A stretch of 64,000 nucleotides of DNA from CADEED01 sp964444835 (GCA_964444835.1 CAYUIT010000007.1:1-64000), one strand, 5' to 3'. Positions 26,175 through 34,730 are shown, counted from the stretch's first letter. Translations and numbers: made by a program. The notes: generated by a model from the sequence alone, not told the origin.

Positions 26175-27035
26175 TTACGGCTTCACGAAGCGCAGCGTCA
26201 TGCGGTCGGATTCGCCGATGGCATCGTACTTCGTGCGATCGAACGACGGGTTCGGCGGCTGGCCATAAGGCGCGGTGTTGCGCGACGGCGCCAAAGTCCA
26301 CACGCCGAACGGATGATCCTTCGTGTCCTTCGGATTCGCATTGATCTCGGAGCGGGCCGCCAACTTGAAGCCGGCCTTCTCGACTTGCTCGATGAGATAG
26401 GCCTCAGTGACGTAACCGCTCTCGGCTTTCGGATCTTGCTCGCCCGCGTTCGCGCGATGCTGCTCGACCGCGAGAATACCGCCCGACTTGAGACCGTCGT
26501 ACACGCGCTTGAGGAACGTGTCGACTTGGCCGGCGCCCATCCAACCGTGGAACGAGCGCGACAGGAGCACGAAGTCGAACTTGTTAGCCGGCAGTGGATC
26601 GGCCGTGCGACCCCAATTGACGACGTTGACCTTGCCGAAGACTGCCGCGTTGGAGTACTTGGCCTCGAAATTGGCGCGCGACTTGCGCGCACCCTCCGAC
26701 AAGTTCGGGTCCGCCAAGTTGGCACCCGTGGCGTAGAACTCGCCACCCGTCAGCCGCGCGTACGGCGCCAAGATCTCCGTCCACCACGATGCTCCGCCCG
26801 GCTGCAATTCAAGAATTGTCATGCCTGGCTTCAGACCCCAAAACGTGAGCGACTCGGCGGGATGACGATGCACGTCGCGGGCTTTCGCCTCGGCGCTGCG
26901 CCATTCGCCCGCGATGGCGGTTTGGAGCGCCGTCGCACCGGCATCGGCGTCAGCCGCGCGCGCGGGTGCCGCGAACGATGCGACGACGAGTAAGGCCACG
27001 GTCATCAAGTGCAAGAACGAACGAGATGGCTGCAT
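26175..27035 (-). CDS. Exported class I methyltransferase-like protein
   Basis: A 286-residue protein. ATG 27035 gives a signal peptide (MQPSRSFLHLMTVALLVVAS...ARAAD). The mature domain follows a methyltransferase fold: MTILELQPGGASWWTEILAP at motif I, FDFVLLSRSFHGWM, and LKSGGILAVEQHRA. Motif I carries QPGGA instead of the usual GxGxG, as in the family of predicted periplasmic methyltransferases found widely in proteobacteria. SAM in the periplasm is not established, so enzymatic activity is uncertain. It is upstream of DUF502 with a 3-nt gap. Confidence 0.85.
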   Translation of the reverse strand: MQPSRSFLHLMTVALLVVASFAAPARAADADAGATALQTAIAGEWRSAEAKARDVHRHPAESLTFWGLKPGMTILELQPGGASWWTEILAPYARLTGGEFYATGANLADPNLSEGARKSRANFEAKYSNAAVFGKVNVVNWGRTADPLPANKFDFVLLSRSFHGWMGAGQVDTFLKRVYDGLKSGGILAVEQHRANAGEQDPKAESGYVTEAYLIEQVEKAGFKLAARSEINANPKDTKDHPFGVWTLAPSRNTAPYGQPPNPSFDRTKYDAIGESDRMTLRFVKP

Positions 27036-27237
27036 AGCTGAATCCTCTAGAGTTCCAAGTGAAGACGCGACCGGCGAATGGGCCGCGCGTTGGGCCCGCG
27101 ATCCTAGCCAAACAGGCGTCCGAGTGCTAGCGGCAGACCCGCCATTCGGCGCGCTCTGACATTGACCACAAGGCCGACCGTCACGTACGGTGATTGGCAA
27201 CACGCGGCACGGCCCGCAAGCGCTTGTCCAGGCCACG

Positions 27238-27642
27238 ATGTCCACAAAGCTAACAACCCAGACTCCAGAGGCGCCGACCACGCCGATCTGCGTCTATTTC
27301 GACGGTAGCTGTCCGGTGTGCACTGCGGAAATCGGGATCTACCGCAAAGCGGCCGAGCCGGAGTCGGTGCAATTCATCGACATTACCCGAGCCGACGCCC
27401 CGGTACCGCCGGGCACGACCCGTGAGGCATTGCTCGCCCGCTTTCACGTGCGCGACTCCCGCGGCGAACTGGTATCGGGTGCCCGCGGCTTCGCGACGCT
27501 TTGGCAGGCGATACCGCGCTTTCGACTGCTCGGTCGCATCGCCGCATGGCGCCCAATCACCGCGCTGCTCGAGGTGGGATACCGCGTGTTCTTGCGAATC
27601 CGCCCGTGGTGGCGTCCGCAATCTGGAGCTTCATCCCCATGA
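27238..27642 (+). CDS. DCC-family thiol-disulfide oxidoreductase (DUF393)
   Basis: A 134-residue small thiol-redox protein. The defining motif CVYFDGSCPVCTAEIGIYRK carries the D..C..C pair near residue 22. Other family features are ITRADAPVPPG, RDSRGELVSGARGFATLWQA and a hydrophobic C-terminal helix after RLLGRIAAWRPITALLE. The start at ATG 27238 fits the family N-terminus. Its stop overlaps the next ATG (ATGA), making it the first of three tightly coupled genes ending with DUF1838. The physiological partner is unknown. Confidence 0.92.
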   Translation: MSTKLTTQTPEAPTTPICVYFDGSCPVCTAEIGIYRKAAEPESVQFIDITRADAPVPPGTTREALLARFHVRDSRGELVSGARGFATLWQAIPRFRLLGRIAAWRPITALLEVGYRVFLRIRPWWRPQSGASSP

Positions 27643-27968
27643 ACCCTATGCTGCCCTACACGCTGCAAACCGCCACCGGCAGCCGCTGGGAGTTCGAGTT
27701 CCCACTGCATCCCGATACCGTCTCGCCAATGCGCGTGTCGCAACTGCTGACTGAGTTGTTAGGCACTCTCGACCGGGAGATGAAAGTACTCGGCAATACT
27801 GCGAACGGCGATGTGCTCCAAGCGCTGGCGATGGCGCTGGCGGCCCGGGCCGTGATGATCGAGGCGCCGCCCGCGATCACGCTCAAGCTCGCGCACGACC
27901 TGTATGACACGGCCGCGGCGGCGGCGGCGGCCGGTCGCAAACAAGCCCCCGCAGGAGGACACGCATGA
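27639..27968 (+). CDS. Small hypothetical protein in DCC-DUF1838 operon
   Basis: A 109-residue cytosolic protein I do not recognise. It starts with MNPMLPYTLQTATGSRWEFE, has a helical middle (LLTELLGTLDREMKVLG, DVLQALAMALAARAVM) and an alanine-rich helix near the C-terminus (DLYDTAAAAAAAG). There are no cysteines. It overlaps both neighbours (ATGA at each end), so it is certainly translated with them and probably forms part of the same function. No motif gives a specific role. Confidence 0.8.
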   Translation: MNPMLPYTLQTATGSRWEFEFPLHPDTVSPMRVSQLLTELLGTLDREMKVLGNTANGDVLQALAMALAARAVMIEAPPAITLKLAHDLYDTAAAAAAAGRKQAPAGGHA

Positions 27969-28834
27969 GTCGGCGTGCCGACACTTGGAGCCGGCGCGCA
28001 GCACTCGGCTCCGCCGTGGGCCTTGCCATCGGCGGCGGCGTTCTCGATGCAGGCGCTCGCACGCATCGCAAGGCCACGTTGCCGATCGACGATGCAGGAT
28101 TCAACGTGGTCACGATCGGCAAGCTGCAAGGCGATCTGTCGGGACGCCCCACATATACCTACAACCCGGGATTCGTCTTTGGCGTCGTGCCCAATGCGGG
28201 GCGAGCGCCCGACGACTTCGCGCGCCTCCTCTACCGTGTCGAAGGCGTCACCAAGCGCCTGTCGCGGCTGCTCGACGATGGCAGCGTCGAAGAAACGACC
28301 CGCAATTGGATGGTCTATTGCGATGCAGACACGGGCGAGTACTTGCGCCGTTTCCGGAATCCTTACACGCAAGAAATGCTCGACGTACCGCCGTTGCGCG
28401 GCTCGCCATCGCGCTCACGGCTCACGGTGCGCGGCCCGGTCACCGCATCGTTCCCGGGACTCGAGAATACGTCGATCGACAAGCCGCTCGACGTGCGGTG
28501 GCGGTTGTTAGGCGATAGCGCGTGGCTCACGCGCTACTCGGCCTCGCGTATCCGCACTGCGAGTGGCACCGTACGCAATGAATTCTCGATCGACGCCTGG
28601 GTGTGCCGCCGCAGCGATTTGCAGCGCCGCGGCAGCACACACGTGCCGTCGAGCTATACGTGGACGAGCCACGCTGAGTGGCAACCGTGGCTCAACATGG
28701 CTCGTTACCCCGGCCACTTGCTGTGGCGTATCGAGCCCACGGTACTGTTCGATATCGCTGCGTTACCGCCGGCGCTCGTCGCACGCCTCGATGAAGTCGC
28801 ACCGGGGCAACTCGCGGCGCCGCTGTCGTGGTAG
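27965..28834 (+). CDS. DUF1838 family exported protein
   Basis: A 289-residue protein of the DUF1838 family. The N-terminus MSRRADTWSRRAALGSAVGL is Tat-like, followed by a hydrophobic stretch to about residue 30. Family-type blocks are NWMVYCDADTGEYLRRFRNP, FRNPYTQEMLDVPPL, ASRIRTASGTVRNEFSIDAW, SSYTWTSHAEWQPWLNM and GHLLWRIEP. Members are frequent in steroid- and aromatic-degrading or marine proteobacteria and have no known activity. It is the last gene of the DCC/109-aa/DUF1838 overlapping set and is followed after 43 nt by the gamma-glutamyltransferase gene. Confidence 0.9.
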   Translation: MSRRADTWSRRAALGSAVGLAIGGGVLDAGARTHRKATLPIDDAGFNVVTIGKLQGDLSGRPTYTYNPGFVFGVVPNAGRAPDDFARLLYRVEGVTKRLSRLLDDGSVEETTRNWMVYCDADTGEYLRRFRNPYTQEMLDVPPLRGSPSRSRLTVRGPVTASFPGLENTSIDKPLDVRWRLLGDSAWLTRYSASRIRTASGTVRNEFSIDAWVCRRSDLQRRGSTHVPSSYTWTSHAEWQPWLNMARYPGHLLWRIEPTVLFDIAALPPALVARLDEVAPGQLAAPLSW

Positions 28835-28877
28835 CGCACCCAGTGCGGCGCGCACCGAATTGCATTATGGTGCGCGC

Positions 28878-30647
28878 ATGCTGAATCGCTCGTCGTTCCC
28901 GCCGCGCGCCATCGTCGGCGCACTCGTTTGCCTCGCCGTTACGCTCGCCGCCTGTCGCAGTACACCGCAGGTGCCGCCGGCCAGCGCGGAGCCCATGCAT
29001 GTCGAGGCGCGCCCGACTAACAACTGGCGCGCGGGTGCCATGGTGGCGGCTGCGAATCCGCTCGCCGTCGAGGCCGGGCTGCGGGTGCTGCGCGCGGGCG
29101 GCTCGGCGGTTGACGCCGCTGTTGCCATTCAAGCGGTGCTGGGACTTGTGGAGCCGCAATCGTCTGGTATTGGCGGCGGCGCGTTTCTGCTGCATTACGA
29201 CGCCGCGACGGGCGACGTCATCGCCTATGACGGGCGCGAAGTGGCGCCCGCCGGCGCCACCGCGAATCTTTTTCTCGGCGACGACGGCAAGCCGCTCTCA
29301 CCACCGGATGCAATCAAATCCGGCCGCTCGATCGGTGTGCCCGGTGCCATTGCGATGCTCGAGCTCGCGCACTCTCGACACGGCGCACGCCCGTGGCGTG
29401 AGCTGTGGACACCGGCGATCGAATTGGCCGAGAACGGCTTTGCGGTCTCGCAGCGGATGCACGACATCGCCACCGCCGCGCAAGGTTGGAGCGGCTTGAG
29501 CCCCGACGCCGCGAAATACCTAACAACGGATGGCACGACCATCCTCCCCGTCGGCCATCTGTTGAAAAACCCTGCTTACGCGAACTCCCTGCGACGCATC
29601 GCCCAGCAGGGCGCGCGCGGTTTCTATCAAGGTGTGCTCGCCGCGGAGATTGTCGCGGCCGCAGGTCGCGAACCGCGCGCCGGCACGCTGTCGCTCGACG
29701 ATCTCGCAGCGTATCGCGCGACCACCCACGAGCCGCTGTGTCGCGGTTACCGCATTTACCTCGTGTGTGGCATGGAGCCGCCGTCGTCCGGCGGCGTCGC
29801 CGTCCTGTCCATTCTCGGCACGCTCGAGAACTTCGACATGCGCGCCACCGGCCCTAACACGGTGCTCGGTTGGCACTACCTGATCGAAGCGCAACGACTC
29901 GCCTATGCCGATCGCGATCGCTACGTCGGTGACGATCGCTTCGTCAAAGTTCCAATCGAAGGCATGCTCGATACTAACTACTTGAAGTCGCGTGCAGCGT
30001 TGATCAGCGCCACTCGCGCTATGGAAAAGGTTGAGGCGGGCGTGCCGCCCGGCGCACCCACGCGGGGTCGCGATGCCACGGGCGACGGCTTCGGCACCAG
30101 TCACTTCGTCGTCGTCGATGCCCGCGGGAATGTCGTGAGCATGACGACGACCGTGGAATCGCTGTTCGGTTCGCAGCGTATGGCGGGCGGCTTCTTCCTC
30201 AACAACCAGCTCACGGATTTTTCATTCCGTCCCACCGACGACCAAGGGCAGCCGGTTGCGAACGCGCCTGCAGCCGGAAAAAAGCCACGCTCGTCGATGT
30301 CGCCGACGATCGCATTCAAGGACGGTCAGTTCCACATGGCGGTGGGCTCGCCTGGCGGCAACTCGATCATCGGCTACGTATCGAAGTCTGTCGTGGGCAT
30401 GCTCGATTGGGGACTCACACCCGATGACGCAATCGAGTTGCCCAACGTCGTGGCGCGCAGCGCTGTGATGGTGGAGGAGCGCCGATTCGACCCCGCCATT
30501 CTCGAGGGCCTGAAGGCGCTCGGTCACACGTTCCGCACCGGCCGTGGCGCGGAAGGCTCCGGTCTGCATGCCATCATGCTGATGCCCGACGGCACGCTAG
30601 CCGGAGGCGCCGACAGTCGCCGCGAGGGCGTGGCACGCGCACCCTAG
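28878..30647 (+). CDS. ggt: Gamma-glutamyltransferase, lipoprotein type
   Basis: A 589-residue gamma-glutamyltranspeptidase that cleaves or transfers the gamma-glutamyl group of glutathione and matures by autoproteolysis. ATG 28878 gives a lipoprotein signal with lipobox LAAC, so the enzyme is probably anchored in the periplasm. The N-terminal subunit includes GGSAVDAAVAIQAVLGLVEP and SGIGGGAFLLHYD. The nucleophilic Thr that starts the small subunit lies in GDGFGTSHFVVVDARGNVVS, and the oxyanion/Gly block is GGFFLNNQLTDFSF ... SSMSPTIAFKDG. Length and order are normal for the family. Confidence 0.95.
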   Translation: MLNRSSFPPRAIVGALVCLAVTLAACRSTPQVPPASAEPMHVEARPTNNWRAGAMVAAANPLAVEAGLRVLRAGGSAVDAAVAIQAVLGLVEPQSSGIGGGAFLLHYDAATGDVIAYDGREVAPAGATANLFLGDDGKPLSPPDAIKSGRSIGVPGAIAMLELAHSRHGARPWRELWTPAIELAENGFAVSQRMHDIATAAQGWSGLSPDAAKYLTTDGTTILPVGHLLKNPAYANSLRRIAQQGARGFYQGVLAAEIVAAAGREPRAGTLSLDDLAAYRATTHEPLCRGYRIYLVCGMEPPSSGGVAVLSILGTLENFDMRATGPNTVLGWHYLIEAQRLAYADRDRYVGDDRFVKVPIEGMLDTNYLKSRAALISATRAMEKVEAGVPPGAPTRGRDATGDGFGTSHFVVVDARGNVVSMTTTVESLFGSQRMAGGFFLNNQLTDFSFRPTDDQGQPVANAPAAGKKPRSSMSPTIAFKDGQFHMAVGSPGGNSIIGYVSKSVVGMLDWGLTPDDAIELPNVVARSAVMVEERRFDPAILEGLKALGHTFRTGRGAEGSGLHAIMLMPDGTLAGGADSRREGVARAP

Positions 30648-30653
30648 GGCCGC

Positions 30654-31781
30654 TCAAGCCCGCTCGAAGCAAGCGACCGTTTCGACGTGCTCCGTGAACG
30701 GCAACAGATTGAACGCGCGCAACGCCGTCAACCGCAGCGCTGCGCTACTTGTTAGTTGTTCGGCATCCGCGAGCAGAGACTCCAGGCCGCAACTTACGTA
30801 GATCAGCTTCGCAGGCGGGTGAGTCGCCAGTGCGACCGCCAGCTCGCGATCGAGTCCTTTGCGCGGCGGATCCACGATGACCACATCCGCAAGGTGAGCC
30901 GCGTCGGCCGTCGCCCCCGCGGCCCCTGGCACCACCGTCACGCGCCCGCGCAATTCCGGCACCAAACCTGCGACACCCATCGCAAGCCCTTGCAGCGATT
31001 GCGGGCTCACTTCGTTCAACTTCAGGCTGGCAACGCGATCGACCATGGATAAGCCAATGGCACCTACGCCCGCATAGAATTCCGTCACTCGCGTGCCCGG
31101 CGGCACCGCGTCGCGCACGTAGCTCACAATTCGCTCGGCGATCTCCAGGTTGTTTTGGCCGAAAGCCCCGGGCGGATAGTGCACCGCTGCACCACCAAAA
31201 TGCTCGATCACGGCGGTGTCGCCTGCGATGTGCTCGAACTGCTCCCCGAGAATCGTGTTAGTCGGCTCACACTGCGCGTTGAACCACAGGCTGTGCAAGG
31301 CGGGCCCGAGCTCGGCCCGCATGCGTTCGAAGCAGTCGCGGAGCGGCGTTGGATCCGGCGCGTTGGCCACCAACACCACTTGCGCGCGTTGCGAACGGCG
31401 CTCAATAACCACTTGTAGGTAGCGCGCGATGCCTGCATGGGCAGACTCTGCGTAACAGGGAACTTGCGCATCAATCAACGCACGCCGCGTGACGGCCGCG
31501 ACATGGTTGATGAGCGGGTGATGCACACTGCAATTCGGCACGTGTACGACCCGATGCGTGCCCAGCTCGAACAAGCCGATCTTGGGATTGCCGCGCCGAC
31601 CACGAATCGCAAGGCGCGCGCGCAGCCGAAAACCTTGTGTCGCTCCCGACTCCACCCTGACCTGCGGTAACCCAAGGCGCGCGGCGAGCGCATCAAGCTG
31701 CGCGAGCGCTGGCGACGCAATGCCAGGCTCACCGAACCGAGGGCAGCCGGGACACGGAGGGCGATGAGGGCAAGCGTGCAA
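30654..31781 (-). CDS. TrmA/RlmC/RlmD-type RNA uridine-5 methyltransferase
   Basis: A 375-residue SAM-dependent RNA m5U methyltransferase. [4Fe-4S] ligands are the N-terminal Cys cluster (ACPHRPPCPGC: C4, C10, C13) plus the Cys in VPNCSVHHP near residue 83. The SAM domain has TEFYAGVGAIGLSMVDRV, the VIVDPPRKGLD motif and the nucleophile region LIYVSCGLESL. No TRAM domain is present, as in TrmA/RlmC. Whether the target is 23S rRNA or tRNA cannot be told. The only start retaining C4 is TTG at 31781, five bases from the 3' end of tRNA-Gly, so the gene may be co-transcribed with that tRNA. Confidence 0.9.
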   Translation of the reverse strand: MHACPHRPPCPGCPRFGEPGIASPALAQLDALAARLGLPQVRVESGATQGFRLRARLAIRGRRGNPKIGLFELGTHRVVHVPNCSVHHPLINHVAAVTRRALIDAQVPCYAESAHAGIARYLQVVIERRSQRAQVVLVANAPDPTPLRDCFERMRAELGPALHSLWFNAQCEPTNTILGEQFEHIAGDTAVIEHFGGAAVHYPPGAFGQNNLEIAERIVSYVRDAVPPGTRVTEFYAGVGAIGLSMVDRVASLKLNEVSPQSLQGLAMGVAGLVPELRGRVTVVPGAAGATADAAHLADVVIVDPPRKGLDRELAVALATHPPAKLIYVSCGLESLLADAEQLTSSAALRLTALRAFNLLPFTEHVETVACFERA

Positions 31782-31785
31782 AGGA

Positions 31786-31859
31786 TGGAGCGGGTGATGG
31801 GAATCGAACCCACGTTAGCAGCTTGGGAAGCTGCAGTTCTACCATTGAACTACACCCGC
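31786..31859 (-). tRNA. tRNA-Gly (CCC)
   Basis: A complete 74-nt cloverleaf on the minus strand. The acceptor stem is GCGGGTG/CACCCGC, the D-arm GTTCAATGGTAGAAC, the anticodon arm GCAGC-TTCCCAA-GCTGC with anticodon CCC, and the T-arm GGGTTCGATTCCC. The 3' end is T-CCA, encoded in the genome. The TrmA-type gene begins four bases beyond the CCA on the same strand. Confidence 0.96.
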
Positions 31860-31952
31860 CTCCCGCTGACGATTCTAGGGTGGCGACGCATTCGCGGGCA
31901 ACACCTCGGCGGCACAGGTTACAGTTGCACCTCTCCCTCCCAGGTACCCGAG

Positions 31953-32552
31953 TTGCGGATTTTGCAGAATCATATTGTCACGATGGCGCTCGCAATGGAG
32001 TCGCGCGGCCACTTTGAAGCGCTGAACGCGCCACTGCTGTACACCGGCGTCGGGAAGGTGAATGCCGCGATGGCGCTCACACGCCGGCTCACAGAGCTTC
32101 GCGCAGCACGTCATCCGTTGCCGCTCGTCATCAATCTCGGCACCGCCGGGAGCCGCTCACTGCCCACGGGCTCGCTTGTCGCATGCGATCGATTCACGCA
32201 GCGCGACATGGATGTCACGGCGCTCGGCGTGCCGCGCGGCACGACACCGTTCGACGACGCCCCGCCTGTCATAGAGTGCGCGCGATTCTTTACGACGCTG
32301 CCACATTTCACGTGTTCGAGCGGCGACTCGTTCGCGACGGATGCTCCCGCCAGCGACAGTGACGTCATCGACATGGAAGCATTCGCGCTCGCTCGCGTCT
32401 GCCATGCCGAAGGCGCTGCGTTCGCTTGCGCAAAGTTCATCACCGACGGGGCCGACGGCAACGCCGCTAACGACTGGCGTGAATCGCTCGAACGAGCCGC
32501 ACGCGCACTGGCCGAGTTGTATGCACGGTCGGTGCAAGTGGTAGCGCCATGA
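31953..32552 (+). CDS. MTA/SAH nucleosidase-like (phosphorylase superfamily) protein
   Basis: A protein of about 199 residues resembling the 5'-methylthioadenosine/S-adenosylhomocysteine nucleosidase group. Family blocks are HIVTMALAMESRGHFEAL, YTGVGKVNAAMALTRRL, LVINLGTAGSRSLPTGSLVA, the ribose-binding VIDMEAFALARVCHAE (Met-Glu pair) and AKFITDGADGNAANDW with the catalytic Asp. It is shorter than E. coli Pfs (about 232 residues). TTG 31953 has an AGG element 8 nt upstream; TTG 31962 and ATG 31983 are alternatives, but ATG 31983 would cut the first beta strand. It overlaps trmB (ATGA), so the two are co-translated. Removing SAH near a SAM-using enzyme would be logical. Confidence 0.82.
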   Translation: MRILQNHIVTMALAMESRGHFEALNAPLLYTGVGKVNAAMALTRRLTELRAARHPLPLVINLGTAGSRSLPTGSLVACDRFTQRDMDVTALGVPRGTTPFDDAPPVIECARFFTTLPHFTCSSGDSFATDAPASDSDVIDMEAFALARVCHAEGAAFACAKFITDGADGNAANDWRESLERAARALAELYARSVQVVAP

Positions 32553-33244
32553 GCGACGAAGAATCGCACCGCCGTTCGATTCGCAGTTTCGTGGTGCGCG
32601 CGGGTCGGATCACCGTGGCCCAGACGCGCGCGCTCGAGGAGTTATGGCCGCGTTACGGGGTCGAGTACTCGGCGGTGCCGCTCGATCTCGATACGCTGTT
32701 CGGTCGTCGCGCCCCGCGTGTCGTCGAGATTGGCTTCGGTAACGGCGAGCATCTCGCAGCTCTCGCGGCGCTCTATCCCGAACGGGACTTCCTCGGCATT
32801 GAAGTGCATCGGCCCGGTGTCGGACATTTGCTGTTGTTAGCCAGCCAGAACGGCTCGACCAACGTACGAGCGAGTTGCCACGATGCCGTTGAGGTGTTCC
32901 AACACCAGCTCGCGCCCGACTCCCTCGATGACATCTACGTACTGTTTCCCGACCCGTGGCACAAGAAGCGCCACCACAAACGGCGCTTGATCCAGCCGCC
33001 CTTCGTTGCGCTGTTGGTGTCGCGCTTGCGAGCCGGCGGTGTGCTGCACCTCGCCACCGATTGGCAACCGTACGCCGAGCAAATGCTCGAAGTGCTACGC
33101 GCCAACGCCGAGCTTGAAAATCTTTCCCCCACTAACGACTGGATGCCGCGGCCAGAACAGCGTGCGCCCACGCGTTTCGAAAAGCGCGGTGCGCGGCTCG
33201 GGCACGGTGTCTGGGATCTCGCCTTTCGCCGCCGAGCAGCTTAG
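32549..33244 (+). CDS. trmB: tRNA (guanine-N7-)-methyltransferase TrmB
   Basis: A 231-residue enzyme forming m7G46 in tRNA variable loops. Diagnostic blocks are motif I VVEIGFGNGEHLAALA, FLGIEVHRPGVGHLLLLA, the TrmB signature DDIYVLFPDPWHKKRHHKRR, and the C-terminal APTRFEKRGARLGHGVWDL (T..E.K). Length and order match the family. It starts within the stop of the nucleosidase-like gene (ATGA), and its stop TAG overlaps the convergent marC stop through the shared TTAG. Confidence 0.97.
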   Translation: MSDEESHRRSIRSFVVRAGRITVAQTRALEELWPRYGVEYSAVPLDLDTLFGRRAPRVVEIGFGNGEHLAALAALYPERDFLGIEVHRPGVGHLLLLASQNGSTNVRASCHDAVEVFQHQLAPDSLDDIYVLFPDPWHKKRHHKRRLIQPPFVALLVSRLRAGGVLHLATDWQPYAEQMLEVLRANAELENLSPTNDWMPRPEQRAPTRFEKRGARLGHGVWDLAFRRRAA

Positions 33245-33870
33245 AGCCCAAAGCTCGCGCGAATGCCGTCGACGATGAATTGAATCGCGAGCGCCCCGAG
33301 GACGACGCCGAACAGTCGGTTCGCAACGTTCGTGCCCGTCACGCCGATCACCTTCATGAGCGGTGATGCCACCCACATCGCAAACAAGCAGATGAGGAGG
33401 ACCGCCAACGCGCAGCCGAACAAGCCCGCGAACATCAACGGCTGTTGCGTGACGGACACAGGACCGAACCACAGCAACACTGTCGTCAGAGCGCCGGGGC
33501 CCGCCATGAAGGGAAACGCGAGCGGAAACACGGATATGTCGGCACGCTTGCGATTTTCCGCCTGCTCGTCTGCCGATGTCCGCGTGCCCGACTCGCGCGC
33601 GAACACCATCTCGAGCGCGATGATGAAAAGCAACAAGCCGCCGAAGATGCGGAATGAATCGATGGCGATCCCCATCGCTTTCAGAAAGCTCGCGCCCGCG
33701 AGCGCAAACAGCAACAAAATGCCGCTCGCGACGAGCACCGACTTCACGGCCATCTTGCGCTTGTAGCGGTCGTTCGCCCCTTCCGTGAGACCGGAGAACA
33801 CCGGAATCAACGAAATCGGCTCAACCACGACGAAGAACACGATGAAGAATTTGATGAACTGTTCGACCAT
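33241..33870 (-). CDS. marC: MarC family integral membrane protein
   Basis: A 209-residue membrane protein of the MarC/UPF0056 family with about six helices. Family blocks are FFVVVEPISLIPVFSGLTEG (helix 1, with the Pro-containing core), SFRIFGGLLLFIIALEMVFA, SVFPLAFPFMAGPGALTTVL (the best conserved signature) and VANRLFGVVLGALAIQFIVD. ATG 33870 is used because upstream residues are not family-like. The biochemical function is undefined; the old link to multiple antibiotic resistance has not held up. It is convergent with trmB. Confidence 0.94.
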   Translation of the reverse strand: MVEQFIKFFIVFFVVVEPISLIPVFSGLTEGANDRYKRKMAVKSVLVASGILLLFALAGASFLKAMGIAIDSFRIFGGLLLFIIALEMVFARESGTRTSADEQAENRKRADISVFPLAFPFMAGPGALTTVLLWFGPVSVTQQPLMFAGLFGCALAVLLICLFAMWVASPLMKVIGVTGTNVANRLFGVVLGALAIQFIVDGIRASFGL

Positions 33871-34011
33871 GATGCTGCGCGCAATGAATCCGTCTTGAAA
33901 GCGACACGCAGCAGGCGCAACATGATGCGCAGCAAGTGTCGTAGCGCGCGCAGCATAACAGCGCACCGCGCGCGTCGCGATGGCCCCGCAAGGTGCGTTT
34001 CGGAGGAGCGT

Positions 34012-34335
34012 ATGTCAGACGTTCGACCGAGCATTGGCGACTGGTTCCGCATTCAAGGCGGCGATTCGTTCGAAGTCGTGGCATACGACGAGGACGACGG
34101 CACCATCGAACTCCAGTATTTCGACGGTACCATCGAGGAGATGGATCTCGAAGACTGGGAGGCCGAAAGCGAAGCGGGTCGTCTCGAGGAAGTGGAGCCG
34201 CCCGAAGACTGGACGGGTTCCGTCGATGTCGACCCCGAAGAAGACGAGCCGCATTCTGCCGGTGCGTATCACGAGAGCGATGAAAAGCGGCAACATGCCG
34301 GTCAGCTCGACGGCCTCGATCTGTTTGAGCAATAG
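34012..34335 (+). CDS. Small acidic protein, DUF6763-like
   Basis: A 107-residue, very acidic cytosolic protein with a strong ribosome-binding site (CGGAGGAG, 5-6 nt before ATG 34012). The N-terminal half has a compact beta pattern (SIGDWFRIQGGDSFEVVAYD, GTIELQYFDGTIEEMDLEDW) like small SH3/Tudor-type folds. The second half is low-complexity acid (VDVDPEEDEPHS) and ends in GQLDGLDLFEQ. Proteins of this type are short, conserved and functionally unknown in gammaproteobacteria. It is monocistronic and convergent with the Rieske gene, 7 nt away. Confidence 0.88.
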   Translation: MSDVRPSIGDWFRIQGGDSFEVVAYDEDDGTIELQYFDGTIEEMDLEDWEAESEAGRLEEVEPPEDWTGSVDVDPEEDEPHSAGAYHESDEKRQHAGQLDGLDLFEQ

Positions 34336-34342
34336 GCGCGAG

Positions 34343-34726
34343 CTAGGCGAGTTCGTCCGCTAACGCCTGCGGATCGACGCCTTCGGCCAGCATCACGTAG
34401 TCGTGCACCAACTGCACCGGGATCGGTGTGAGGGTTTGGCCGGCGCACGGCCCCGCCACACACAAGCCCGTTTCTTTTTCGAACAGCGCACCGTGCGAAG
34501 AGCACAAGATCAATGCGTCGTCTTGCGTCAAAAAACGGTGCGGCCGCAAGTTGAGCGGATGCCCTGCGTGGGGACAGCGGTTCACGTACGCGGCGACCCC
34601 GCGCGCCGTGCGCACGACCAAGCCCCGCAGCGGCCACGCCCCGCCACCTAACGAGAATCCGCGGCTGCCGTGATCGGGCAGCTCGCTCAGCGCGCAAATC
34701 ACACGTTCGAGATCGATCTCGTGCAC
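34343..34726 (-). CDS. Rieske-type [2Fe-2S] protein
   Basis: A protein of about 127 residues with a single Rieske domain. The cluster ligands are CPHAGHPLNL (C-x-H, residues about 51-53) and CSSHGALFEKETGLCVAGPC (C-x2-H), the soluble ferredoxin-like arrangement. Upstream is a short beta region (ICALSELPDHGSRGF), as in small NirD/Rieske ferredoxins. GTG 34726 leaves 4 nt to the ampG stop; ATG 34765 in the same frame would overlap ampG by 35 nt. It probably transfers electrons or is a redox regulator. The partner oxygenase is not in the window. Confidence 0.9.
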   Translation of the reverse strand: MHEIDLERVICALSELPDHGSRGFSLGGGAWPLRGLVVRTARGVAAYVNRCPHAGHPLNLRPHRFLTQDDALILCSSHGALFEKETGLCVAGPCAGQTLTPIPVQLVHDYVMLAEGVDPQALADELA

Positions 34727-34730
34727 GCGC

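Noticed and set aside
28835..28860. 14-base match CCAGTGCGGCGCGC to the repeat core before the gamma-glutamyltransferase gene
   Set aside because: No arms, hairpin 1 or other core parts nearby; in GC-rich DNA a match this short can be chance.
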